From the NCBI GenBank assembly GCA_902492045.1, contig CABUKB010000023.1:1-8651 (forward strand): a stretch of 8,651 nucleotides of DNA, read 5' to 3'. This DNA comes from an uncultured Oscillospiraceae bacterium (GTDB lineage: Bacteria; Bacillota; Clostridia; Oscillospirales; Acutalibacteraceae). The position numbers and the translations under genes are program-made. Positions 1 to 5,275 of the stretch are shown here, piece by piece. The notes beneath the pieces were generated by a model. The model was not told where the DNA came from, did no database searches, and saw only the letters and a list, made by a program, of their open reading frames with translations. Every line of letters starts with the position of its first letter. The stretch's first letter is position 1.

Positions 1-22
1 CCTGGCGTTGATCAACGCCAGG
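1..22. repeat. Perfect 22-bp palindrome
   Basis: Each strand reads the same (half-site CCTGGCGTTGA followed by its exact complement). In RNA it would fold into a GC-rich hairpin of about 8-9 bp closed by the central TGATCA. No T-run follows on the plus strand, so it is not a textbook intrinsic terminator in that direction. What precedes base 1 is unknown, so it may end an upstream gene or terminate a minus-strand transcript. A dyad operator site is also possible. Confidence 0.5.
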
Positions 23-306
23 CCTCGCAAAGTTTTGAACTTCCATTCTGCTCAGGAATTATGGGACTTCGAACTCAATTCCTGTTGCACTTAGTTTGAC
101 AATTCACTTCATTATGAAAAGGGTGAATCCGGCTTTATGACCAGGGAAGAGGAGGAAATACCGGCAGGCAGAATGCCCATCGGCCCTGTCCTCATAGAGG
201 CAGCTTTCTTATGGAAAAGGAGTGAAATTTACACAAGGGGAGTTTCATGGATTTTCGGAATATGTGGGGTCCGGCGGGTCATGCCGATGGGGGTTGCCGG
301 ACGGAT
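23..306. other. Upstream intergenic stretch, no gene recognised
   Basis: No convincing gene was found here. An 8-bp inverted repeat (CAGGAATT at 53-60, AATTCCTG at 77-84) could form a weak stem. A TTGACA at 96-101 has no -10 box at a suitable distance. Short open frames run through 137-309 and from 222 into the downstream reductase, but they lack good ribosome binding sites and, for the latter, lie upstream of the likely promoter. No riboswitch consensus was recognised. Confidence 0.4.
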
Positions 307-335
307 TTGACGCGGAACAAGGCGCATGCTATACT
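307..335 (+). promoter_or_regulatory. Sigma-A-type promoter of the reductase-helicase operon
   Basis: The -35 box TTGACG (307-312) is separated by exactly 17 bases from the -10 box TATACT (330-335). The -10 is preceded by TG at position -15/-14 (TGC just before TATACT), an extended -10. Transcription would start near 342, leaving a leader of about 30 bases that contains the Shine-Dalgarno run AGAAGGAGGG (351-360) before the ATG at 372. This also argues against any reductase start further upstream. Confidence 0.75.
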
Positions 336-371
336 GGATGTGGATTTAGGAGAAGGAGGGACCGATGCCAA

Positions 372-1496
372 ATGCAATATCGCCCTTTTGGTAACACGGG
401 GGAATCCGTCTCGGCATTGGGGTTCGGCTGCATGCGCTTTGAAATGGAAAACGGCAGAATCAAGGAAAAAGAGGCCGTATCTCTCCTGCGCGCCGCCATT
501 GATGGGGGCGTCAACTACGTCGACACCGCCTATTTTTATCTGGAGGGTCAAAGCGAGGCACTGGTCGGCCGGGCTCTGCGGGACGGATATCGGGAAAAGG
601 TTCATCTCGCCACGAAATCGCCGGTTTTTGCGCTGAAGTCGGGTGCGGATTTTGATCGGATTTTAGACGAGCAGATCGACCGGCTCCAAACCGAGACCAT
701 CGACTTTTATCTGCTCCATACCTTAAGCCTACAGACCTTTGAGGAAAAGGTCTTGGGATACAACCTGCTCGACAAAATGGAAAAAGCCCGTGCGCACGGC
801 AAGATCCGGCACATCGGGTTTTCCTTTCACGACAACTACGACGCGTTTCACCGGATCCTCAACGGCTACGACGGCTGGGATTTCTGCCAGATTCAGCTCA
901 ATTACATCGACGTGGAAAACCAGGCGGGCCTGCGGGGACTCGAAGAGGCCGCAGCCAAAGGTCTTGGTGTCATCATCATGGAACCCCTGCTCGGGGGCAA
1001 ACTGGCGGAGCCTGCCCCGGGTGTCCGTGCCGTGCTGTCCCCGTCCCGCACGCCGGTGGAGTGGGCACTGGACTTTCTGTGGGACCGGCCGGAGGTCGGC
1101 TTGGTCCTCAGCGGCATGAACGCCATGCAGCAGGTGGACGACAACCTGGCTTATGCCGGCCGTTCCCGCCCCGGTATGCTTACCAAGGACGATCATGCCA
1201 TGTTCCGGCGGGCCAAGACCGTCTACGACACCATGGCGCTGGTTCCTTGCACCCGATGCGCCTATTGCATGCCCTGCCCGTTTGGGGTGGACATTCCGGG
1301 AGTATTCGAGGCCTACAACCGGTCCGCCGTGAACGGGAAGGAGGCCCGGGATCTTTATGCGGCTCTGGAGGGCTACCAGGCCGACCTTTGCCACGCCTGC
1401 CGCCGATGTGAATCGAAATGCCCGCAGCATATCCCCATCAGCGGCACCATGAAGTTGATTCCGCCCGTCTTTGCAGAGGGACAGGCGGGGGATTGA
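372..1496 (+). CDS. Aldo/keto reductase with C-terminal double [4Fe-4S] domain
   Basis: This 374-residue protein is predicted to be a cytoplasmic NAD(P)H-dependent oxidoreductase. Residues 1-285 form the TIM-barrel of the aldo/keto reductase family. The opening GFGCMRF, the D51-T-A-Y-x-Y segment, K82 and H116 match the usual Asp-Tyr-Lys-His catalytic tetrad. The C-terminus carries two cysteine clusters: C293, C296, C299, C302-P and C340, C343, C346, C350-P. This ferredoxin-like pattern should bind two [4Fe-4S] clusters, as in the 'aldo/keto reductase, 4Fe-4S' group of anaerobes, so electrons may pass between the clusters and the nicotinamide or substrate. The substrate is unknown. The start at 372 is chosen because the family begins at MQYRPFG, a GGAGGG lies 11 bases upstream, and the promoter is at 307-335. 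In-frame codons back to 222 are probably untranslated. It heads a four-gene operon; the next ATG follows its stop by one base. Confidence 0.9.
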   Translation: MQYRPFGNTGESVSALGFGCMRFEMENGRIKEKEAVSLLRAAIDGGVNYVDTAYFYLEGQSEALVGRALRDGYREKVHLATKSPVFALKSGADFDRILDEQIDRLQTETIDFYLLHTLSLQTFEEKVLGYNLLDKMEKARAHGKIRHIGFSFHDNYDAFHRILNGYDGWDFCQIQLNYIDVENQAGLRGLEEAAAKGLGVIIMEPLLGGKLAEPAPGVRAVLSPSRTPVEWALDFLWDRPEVGLVLSGMNAMQQVDDNLAYAGRSRPGMLTKDDHAMFRRAKTVYDTMALVPCTRCAYCMPCPFGVDIPGVFEAYNRSAVNGKEARDLYAALEGYQADLCHACRRCESKCPQHIPISGTMKLIPPVFAEGQAGD

Positions 1497-1497
1497 A

Positions 1498-2046
1498 ATG
1501 GAACGGCGCTTGCAGTCCCCGTCCTGGCCGTTGGCAAGGCGCATGGCCCTGGGAGGCCTCTTTCTTGCTCTGGGCGTTTTGTTTCCGACGATCTTTCATC
1601 TCCTGCCCGCCGGGTCCGGCGAAATCTTCCTGCCCATGCATATTTCCGTCATCCTGGCGGGAATGGAGCTTGGACCGGCGCTCGGCGCGGCGATGGGCGT
1701 TCTCACCCCTGCGCTGAATACGCTGATCGGCAGAATGCCGCCTCCCGCGCGGCTTCCGTTTATGATGGCGGAACTCGCCGCATACGCTTTCACGGCCGGT
1801 TTTTGCCGCCGCAGATTCCGTCTGCCCTTGCCGGTGTCGCTGCTGCTGACGCAGCTTGCCGGAAGGGTTGTCTATGGGTTGAGCTTGTCCGTCGCGGGTT
1901 CGCTTCTGCATATTCCCGGGGCGGCCCCTATAGCGGCCGTTACCGCCGCCGTCAAGGGCTGGCCGGGTATTTTGGTGCAGTGGCTATTCATCCCGCCGCT
2001 GTTGGCGGCGCTCAAGAAGGGAAGTGCCCGGTTTGAACGAAATTGA
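1498..2046 (+). CDS. ECF transporter S component (substrate-binding membrane subunit)
   Basis: This is a 182-residue, strongly hydrophobic protein with a basic N-terminus and about five or six predicted membrane spans (roughly residues 15-35, 40-60, 62-80, 85-105, 110-130 and 145-172). The layout and the central segment, with MHISVILAGMELGP and an RMPP...PFMMAELAAY stretch, are typical of S components of energy-coupling factor vitamin/metal importers. These give substrate specificity and share an EcfA/A'/T module encoded elsewhere. Length fits the family (about 170-200 residues). No ECF ATPase or T protein is encoded nearby and no riboswitch was seen, so the substrate cannot be told from the sequence. 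ATG 1498 lies one base after the reductase stop, with a GGCGGGGG run just upstream; an in-frame ATG at 1471 would overlap the reductase and is less likely. Its end overlaps the next gene. Confidence 0.8.
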   Translation: MERRLQSPSWPLARRMALGGLFLALGVLFPTIFHLLPAGSGEIFLPMHISVILAGMELGPALGAAMGVLTPALNTLIGRMPPPARLPFMMAELAAYAFTAGFCRRRFRLPLPVSLLLTQLAGRVVYGLSLSVAGSLLHIPGAAPIAAVTAAVKGWPGILVQWLFIPPLLAALKKGSARFERN

Positions 2047-2515
2047 ACCTGCCGTTGCCGCTTTACGTCAGGGGTATGCCTGCGCCTTTGTCCGCAACGG
2101 ACGGCTTTATACATCAAAGGCCACCGGTATCCGCCCCCTGCTGGACTGGCTGGCGGAGGATCCGCATTGTTTTCGGGGCGCTTTTGCTGCGGACAAGATC
2201 CTCGGCAAAGCCGCCGCGCTTCTCCTGCTTCGGGGCGGATTGGGCGAATCCGCCGCAGAGGTATATGGTGAAGTACTCAGCGATGCCGCTGCCGGGGTGC
2301 TGGAGCGGCATGGTATCCGGTATACCTGCGGCAGGAGGGTGCCCCGCATACTCAACCGGCGGGGCGACGGCATCTGCCCTATGGAACGGCGGGTATGGGA
2401 TATCGACGATCCCATCACCGCCCACGCGGTTCTGCTGGACGCTGTGGCGTCCATGCGCGCCGTCTCTCCCGAACAACCGGGTTCCGCCCGGAAAGAAACG
2501 GAACGTGAAACATGA
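2033..2515 (+). CDS. DUF1893 / TM1506-like protein
   Basis: This is a soluble protein of about 160 residues. It resembles the DUF1893 family, whose Thermotoga member TM1506 is described as having a cytidine-deaminase-like fold with unknown activity. Family-like segments are the N-terminal 'C-A-F-V-R-N-G' strand, the DKILGKAAALLLLRGG segment at about residues 54-69, and the GDGICPME segment at about 111-118. The usual deaminase H/C-A-E zinc motif is not evident, so deaminase activity should not be assumed. The start is uncertain. GTG 2024 sits only two bases after the GGG of AAGAAGGG (2014-2021), whereas TTG 2033 is 11 bases away; TTG is preferred, and both overlap the S-component stop (2044-2046). 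The stop overlaps the helicase ATG as ATGA (2512-2515), implying translational coupling. Co-location with an ECF S component suggests a link in metabolite salvage, which is inference. Confidence 0.75.
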   Translation: MNEIEPAVAALRQGYACAFVRNGRLYTSKATGIRPLLDWLAEDPHCFRGAFAADKILGKAAALLLLRGGLGESAAEVYGEVLSDAAAGVLERHGIRYTCGRRVPRILNRRGDGICPMERRVWDIDDPITAHAVLLDAVASMRAVSPEQPGSARKETERET

Positions 2516-4137
2516 ACGCCATTCGATTCTCCGATCTGAAGCTGATGCCCTCCCTGCTGAAAGCCGTGGGGGAGATGGGATATACCCGGCCCTCGCCCAT
2601 TCAGGAAAAAGCGATCCCGCCGGTGTTGGAAGGGCGGGATCTGATCGGCTGTGCCCAGACGGGGACCGGCAAAACCGCCGCCTTTGCCCTGCCGATTCTT
2701 CAGCGCCTGACAAAACAGCCGGTCCGCAAACCCGACGGGCGTCCGGCCACGGCGCCGCGACCGATCCGGGCGCTGGTCCTCACTCCCACCAGAGAGCTCG
2801 CCTTACAGATCCACGAAAGTTTTGAAGCCTATGGCCGGCATACCCATCTGCGCAGTGCCGTTGTTTTCGGCGGCGTGTCCCAGATTCCCCAAGTGGAGGC
2901 GCTGCAGAAGGGCGTTGACATCCTGGTCGCCACTCCCGGCCGCCTCAACGATCTGATCGGCCAAGGGCATATCCATTTGAAAAACTTGGCGGTTTTTGTG
3001 CTGGACGAGGCCGACCGCATGCTGGACATGGGGTTTGTCCATGATGTCAAAAAAGTCATTTCCCAGTTGCCTGCCCACAGGCAGAGCCTTCTGTTTTCCG
3101 CGACCATGCCGGATGAGATCGCCCGCCTGGCCGATACGTTTTTGACCGACCCGGTCCATGTTGCCGTCGCCCCGGTTTCCTCCACAGTCGATGCGATAGA
3201 GCAGTCGGTCTATTTTGTGGACAAGGCGAACAAATCCAAGCTTCTTGTTCATTTGCTGCGGGATGCTGCCATCCGCTCCGCCCTGGTCTTCACCCGCACC
3301 AAGCACGGCGCTGACCGGGTGGTGCGGGAATTGGGCCGGGCGGGGATCGCGGCGCTCGCCATTCATGGCAATAAATCGCAAAACGCCCGCCAAAACGCAC
3401 TCAACCGTTTCAAAAGCGGGACGGTCCGCGTCCTGGTGGCCACAGATATCGCGGCGCGGGGCATTGATATCGAAGAACTCTCCCATGTGATCAATTTCGA
3501 TCTGCCGAACGTCCCCGAAACCTATGTCCACCGCATTGGACGCACCGGCCGGGCGGGGCTCAACGGCACCGCGCTTTCCTTTTGCAACATCGAAGAAAAG
3601 GCGTATCTTCGCGATATTGAAAAACTCATCCGCAAATCGATCCCTGTGGTGGAGGAGCATCCCTATCCCATGCAGGTGCTGGAAATCCCCCCCAAGACCG
3701 AACGGCAGTCCCGGCCAAATTCGCAGCCGACGGGAGCGAAGCCCACGGGACGTTCTCGGCCGCATAAACAGGGCGTGAATCCGGCAAAATTCAAAGAGGA
3801 CCGGCAAAACCAAACCGACCGCCTGAAGGGGTCCGGGCACCCGAAGGTATCTGCCAGCGCGCCTACGGCGCCTGTACCATCGTCCGCGCAACACCGGAAC
3901 AATCAAAATCAAAAGTCCCGCGCTTCCGGCGGCCCGGCGGCCGGCCCGTCCGGTGAAAAAGACAAACGGCCCGCCCGGACACAGCCGGGTTCTTCCACTG
4001 GTAATTCCTCCCGTAAAGCGAAACATGGCCCCGGAAGGGAAGCCGCCATCACGAAAAAGCCGCGGCCTATCCGTCCGTTTCAGTCCCGGTCGGCCGGAAC
4101 ACAGCGGGATTTTCTTCCGAAGGACGAAGACAACTGA
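2512..4137 (+). CDS. DEAD-box ATP-dependent RNA helicase, RhlE-like, with long basic tail
   Basis: This 541-residue cytoplasmic enzyme uses ATP to unwind or remodel RNA, typically in ribosome assembly, RNA decay or cold adaptation. All core motifs are visible: an N-terminal Q-motif region (F6 to Q31), Walker A AQTGTGKT (48-55), PTRELA (92-97), TPGR (141-144), DEAD (165-168), SAT (196-198), ATDIAARGID (310-319) and HRIGRTGRAG (340-349). The two RecA domains end near residue 380. Residues 385-541 are low-complexity, rich in Arg, Lys, Gln, Pro, Ser and Gly with no fold evident, and probably bind RNA non-specifically. The core most resembles the RhlE/CshA group; the tail shows no DbpA-type RNA-binding fold. 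The ATG is part of an ATGA overlap with the preceding gene. No clear terminator follows the stop, so read-through towards the spore protein gene is possible. Confidence 0.93.
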   Translation: MNAIRFSDLKLMPSLLKAVGEMGYTRPSPIQEKAIPPVLEGRDLIGCAQTGTGKTAAFALPILQRLTKQPVRKPDGRPATAPRPIRALVLTPTRELALQIHESFEAYGRHTHLRSAVVFGGVSQIPQVEALQKGVDILVATPGRLNDLIGQGHIHLKNLAVFVLDEADRMLDMGFVHDVKKVISQLPAHRQSLLFSATMPDEIARLADTFLTDPVHVAVAPVSSTVDAIEQSVYFVDKANKSKLLVHLLRDAAIRSALVFTRTKHGADRVVRELGRAGIAALAIHGNKSQNARQNALNRFKSGTVRVLVATDIAARGIDIEELSHVINFDLPNVPETYVHRIGRTGRAGLNGTALSFCNIEEKAYLRDIEKLIRKSIPVVEEHPYPMQVLEIPPKTERQSRPNSQPTGAKPTGRSRPHKQGVNPAKFKEDRQNQTDRLKGSGHPKVSASAPTAPVPSSAQHRNNQNQKSRASGGPAAGPSGEKDKRPARTQPGSSTGNSSRKAKHGPGREAAITKKPRPIRPFQSRSAGTQRDFLPKDEDN

Positions 4138-4179
4138 TATGATGCGGAAAAAACTCGCTTAATTGACACAATTTTACAC

Positions 4180-4208
4180 GCATGAAATCGCTCCTCAGAA
4201 TCAGAATA
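4180..4208 (+). promoter_or_regulatory. Possible sigma-G-type promoter for the spore protein gene
   Basis: GCATGA (4180-4185) resembles the sigma-G -35 element, and CAGAATA (4202-4208) partly matches the -10 consensus CATNNTA, with 16 bases between. Alpha/beta SASP genes are normally transcribed in the forespore by sigma-G, so a promoter is expected here. The match is imperfect and was placed by eye. Confidence 0.3.
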
Positions 4209-4234
4209 ATGAATGCAAACGCAAGCATTAACCT

Positions 4235-4250
4235 GCGGCGTAACCGCCGC
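4235..4250 (+). other. GC-rich stem-loop in the SASP leader
   Basis: GCGGCG at 4235-4240 and CGCCGC at 4245-4250 form a perfect 6-bp stem with a TAAC tetraloop. It lies 10 bases before the GAGGAG ribosome binding site (4260-4265). No T-run follows, so it is not a convincing terminator for the helicase operon. It may stabilise the spore mRNA or modulate translation. Confidence 0.4.
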
Positions 4251-4276
4251 TGAAAAATTGAGGAGTGTATTGAAGT

Positions 4277-4468
4277 ATGTCTAGCAACAAAACGATGGTT
4301 CCCGAAGCTCGCGAAGGTCTCAACCGTTTTAAGATGGAAGCTGCCAACGAAGTCGGCGTGACCCTGAAGCAGGGCTACAACGGCGATCTGACCTCCAAGC
4401 AGGCCGGTTCGATCGGTGGCCAGATGGTCAAAAAGATGATCCAGCAGTATGAGAACAGCCTGAAGTAA
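4277..4468 (+). CDS. Alpha/beta-type small acid-soluble spore protein (SASP)
   Basis: This 63-residue protein coats and protects DNA in the dormant endospore and is degraded at germination. The whole sequence follows the family: the P-E-A-R-x-x-L-x-x-F-K-M-E-x-A-N-E start (residues 9-25), GVTLKQGYNGDLTS (27-40) and GGQMVKKMI near the C-terminus. The E21-A22-A23 position corresponds to the site where the germination protease Gpr cuts; most relatives have Ile, Phe or Val where this one has Ala22. Length is typical (60-70). GAGGAG (4260-4265) is 11 bases upstream of the ATG. It is probably monocistronic, with a strong terminator 32 bases after its stop. Its presence shows that the host forms endospores. 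Confidence 0.95.
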   Translation: MSSNKTMVPEAREGLNRFKMEAANEVGVTLKQGYNGDLTSKQAGSIGGQMVKKMIQQYENSLK

Positions 4469-4500
4469 GTTCGGGGATTCTCACAAATCGAGTGAAAATG

Positions 4501-4536
4501 GCCGCCGGGAGGCAATCGCCTCCCGGCGGTGATTTT
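4501..4536 (+). terminator. Intrinsic terminator after the SASP gene
   Basis: GCCGCCGGGAGGC (4501-4513) pairs with GCCTCCCGGCGGT (4518-4530) around an AATC loop, giving a 13-bp stem whose outermost pair is G-U. It is followed by the T-rich GATTTTAT. The stem is very stable although the T-run is short. Confidence 0.8.
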
Positions 4537-4595
4537 ATCTGGACGAGGCGGCGTATAAATTTCTCATAGATGGGAAAAATTTGACCGTCGTCCTC

Positions 4596-4623
4596 TTGAC
4601 AAATCTCCAAAATTCGGTATAAT
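4596..4623 (+). promoter_or_regulatory. Promoter of tRNA-Gln
   Basis: A perfect -35 box TTGACA (4596-4601) is separated by 16 bases from a perfect -10 box TATAAT (4618-4623). Transcription would begin around 4630, about 14 bases before the mature tRNA end. A near-consensus promoter is what a stable-RNA gene needs. Confidence 0.85.
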
Positions 4624-4643
4624 GATATACGCTTTGTCAGTAT

Positions 4644-4717
4644 TGCGGAATTGTGTAATGGTAGCACGACAGTCTCTGACTCTGTTTGTCTGGGTTCGAA
4701 TCCTAGTTCCGCAGCCA
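4644..4717 (+). tRNA. tRNA-Gln (anticodon CTG)
   Basis: This 74-base gene folds into a full cloverleaf with an encoded CCA. The acceptor stem is TGCGGAA/TTCCGCA. The D arm is GTGT/GCAC, closed by one T-G pair. The anticodon arm is ACAGT-CTCTGAC-TCTGT, with T33 before the CTG anticodon at 34-36. The T arm is CTGGG-TTCGAAT-CCTAG and the discriminator base is G73. The anticodon reads CAG glutamine codons. One oddity is a T31-T39 mismatch at the top of the anticodon stem, directly beside the loop. The gene stands alone between its own promoter and terminator. Confidence 0.93.
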
Positions 4718-4749
4718 AATCGAGTACTCTGAGGGGTACTCGATTTTTT
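4718..4749 (+). terminator. Intrinsic terminator of tRNA-Gln
   Basis: A perfect 10-bp stem (AATCGAGTAC at 4718-4727 with GTACTCGATT at 4736-4745) and an 8-base loop run into a T-tract ending at 4749. It begins at the first base after the tRNA CCA. Confidence 0.85.
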
Positions 4750-4860
4750 ATGCCCTTCCAAACGATGAAAACCCCGGAAGACCGTTGATTCATGCGGGTT
4801 TCCGAGGCTTTTTACGTTCCAGGCCGGTGCCTGTCTCAAATCCAGATCCGGCCGCACGCG
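4750..4860. other. Gene-poor spacer with an imperfect terminator-like hairpin
   Basis: No gene is recognised. Bases 4768-4779 (AAAACCCCGGAA) can pair with 4800-4812 (TTCCGAGGCTTTT) with one C-A mismatch and one bulged C, around a 20-base loop, followed by TAC. This looks like a decayed or weak terminator. Short open frames here have no recognisable product. Confidence 0.35.
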
Positions 4861-4889
4861 AAAAGGCAGGCGTTACGCCTGCCTTTTTT
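4861..4889 (+). terminator. Strong hairpin terminator (possibly bidirectional)
   Basis: AAAAGGCAGGCG (4861-4872) pairs perfectly with CGCCTGCCTTTT (4876-4887) around TTA, and a run of six T ends at 4889. No gene immediately upstream on the plus strand explains it. On the minus strand it has a four-T tail. Confidence 0.7.
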
Positions 4890-4960
4890 CGCACTTTAAC
4901 ACGTAGTATACACGTGGCAATGTCCGATTTACAGCGATTTGATGCGTTTTCTGGATTGTT
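4890..4960. other. Spacer, nothing recognised
   Basis: This stretch lies between two strong hairpins. Only a 5-bp inverted repeat (CACGT at 4900-4904, ACGTG at 4912-4916) is visible, which may be chance. No promoter or gene could be supported. Confidence 0.3.
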
Positions 4961-5002
4961 GGTAAAAACAGCCTGAAACCTAAGTTTCAGGCTGTTTTTA
5001 CC
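4961..5002. terminator. 19-bp perfect stem terminator, likely of the ancestral tRNA-Ala
   Basis: Bases 4961-4979 and 4984-5002 are exact reverse complements around a CTAA loop, with A/T-runs in both arms, so it could work in both directions. Read on the minus strand it lies 18 bases after the CCA end of the tRNA-Ala fragment at 5021-5065. That is where the terminator of an intact tRNA-Ala gene would be expected. Confidence 0.8.
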
Positions 5003-5020
5003 AAGCACTTTTCCTTGAAT

Positions 5021-5065
5021 TGGTGGAGATAAGCGGGATCGAACCGCTGACCTCTTGAATGCCAT
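5021..5065 (-). pseudogene. 3' part of tRNA-Ala (GGC): likely att site of an integrated element
   Basis: On the minus strand this reads as a tRNA from position 32 to CCA. It has the complete anticodon loop ATGGCAT (5065-5059, anticodon GGC), the anticodon-stem 3' strand TCAAG, the variable loop AGGTC, the T arm AGCGG-TTCGATC-CCGCT, the acceptor 3' strand TATCTCC, A73 and CCA (5023-5021). Immediately 5' of the loop the sequence should pair with TCAAG but does not, and no D arm or 5' acceptor strand follows. The tRNA identity therefore stops exactly at the edge of the anticodon loop. Tyrosine-recombinase elements often cross over in tRNA anticodon loops and leave a 3' duplicate at one end and an intact gene at the other. 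The orientation places the element to the right. A tRNA gene broken by deletion is the alternative. Confidence 0.8.
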
Positions 5066-5119
5066 AGACCCAGGACGAAGATACACAACGAGAAAAAATG
5101 CAGAGATTTCAAAGGTTTG

Positions 5120-5154
5120 AACAGGGTGGCACTCTTATTGAGTACCACCCTGTT
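5120..5154. terminator. Long hairpin next to the att scar
   Basis: Bases 5120-5134 pair with 5140-5154 over 15 positions with a single C-A mismatch, around TTATT. Only three T follow on the plus strand and none on the minus strand, so termination is plausible but not certain. It lies between the R-M operon terminator and the tRNA scar and could be the terminator of a lost integrase gene or a recombination-related structure. Confidence 0.5.
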
Positions 5155-5171
5155 TCACTGTTTTCAGGCTC

Positions 5172-5195
5172 ATTCTGGTATGGATTCTGGTACGG
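5172..5195. repeat. Two tandem 12-bp repeats
   Basis: ATTCTGGTATGG (5172-5183) is followed directly by ATTCTGGTACGG (5184-5195), differing at one base. On the minus strand a short frame through them ends in a tail with two spaced Val/Ile-Pro pairs, then TGA at 5172-5170; the frame is closed upstream by a TAG at 5249-5247. It may be a relic of a gene end or a protein-binding repeat. Confidence 0.4.
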
Positions 5196-5226
5196 TCACA
5201 CCAAAAGGTAGCCCAAAAGACATAGC

Positions 5227-5257
5227 AAAAATAACCGCTTTACGCCCCTATAAAGCG
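5227..5257 (-). terminator. Intrinsic terminator of the R-M operon
   Basis: On the minus strand CGCTTTAT (5257-5250) pairs with GTAAAGCG (5243-5236) around a six-base loop, with one terminal U-G pair. It is followed by GTTATTTTT. It lies about 19 bases after the endonuclease stop codon, the right place to end the operon. Confidence 0.7.
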
Positions 5258-5275
5258 TAGAACTGCCACTCTCAA

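Noticed and set aside
23..306. Riboswitch controlling the ECF transporter operon
   Set aside because: No conserved core of the folate, cobalamin, thiamine or Moco riboswitches could be found, and the inferred transcription start lies downstream of this stretch.
137..309. Short plus-strand frame upstream of the reductase
   Set aside because: It has no good ribosome binding site and no recognisable product, and it runs over the likely promoter.
729..1544. Minus-strand open frame opposite the reductase
   Set aside because: It overlaps a well-supported coding region with catalytic and Fe-S motifs, and has no plausible start signals or recognisable product.
2803..4026. Long minus-strand open frame opposite the helicase
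   Set aside because: It is antisense to a gene with every DEAD-box motif in place. It is an artefact of GC-rich codon use and its translation shows no family-like pattern.
4428..4857. Minus-strand frames over the SASP end, tRNA-Gln and terminators
   Set aside because: They run through RNA structures and have no start signals or protein-like composition.
4900..4916. CACGT...ACGTG inverted repeat as an operator
   Set aside because: Only five bases per arm and no promoter or gene nearby.
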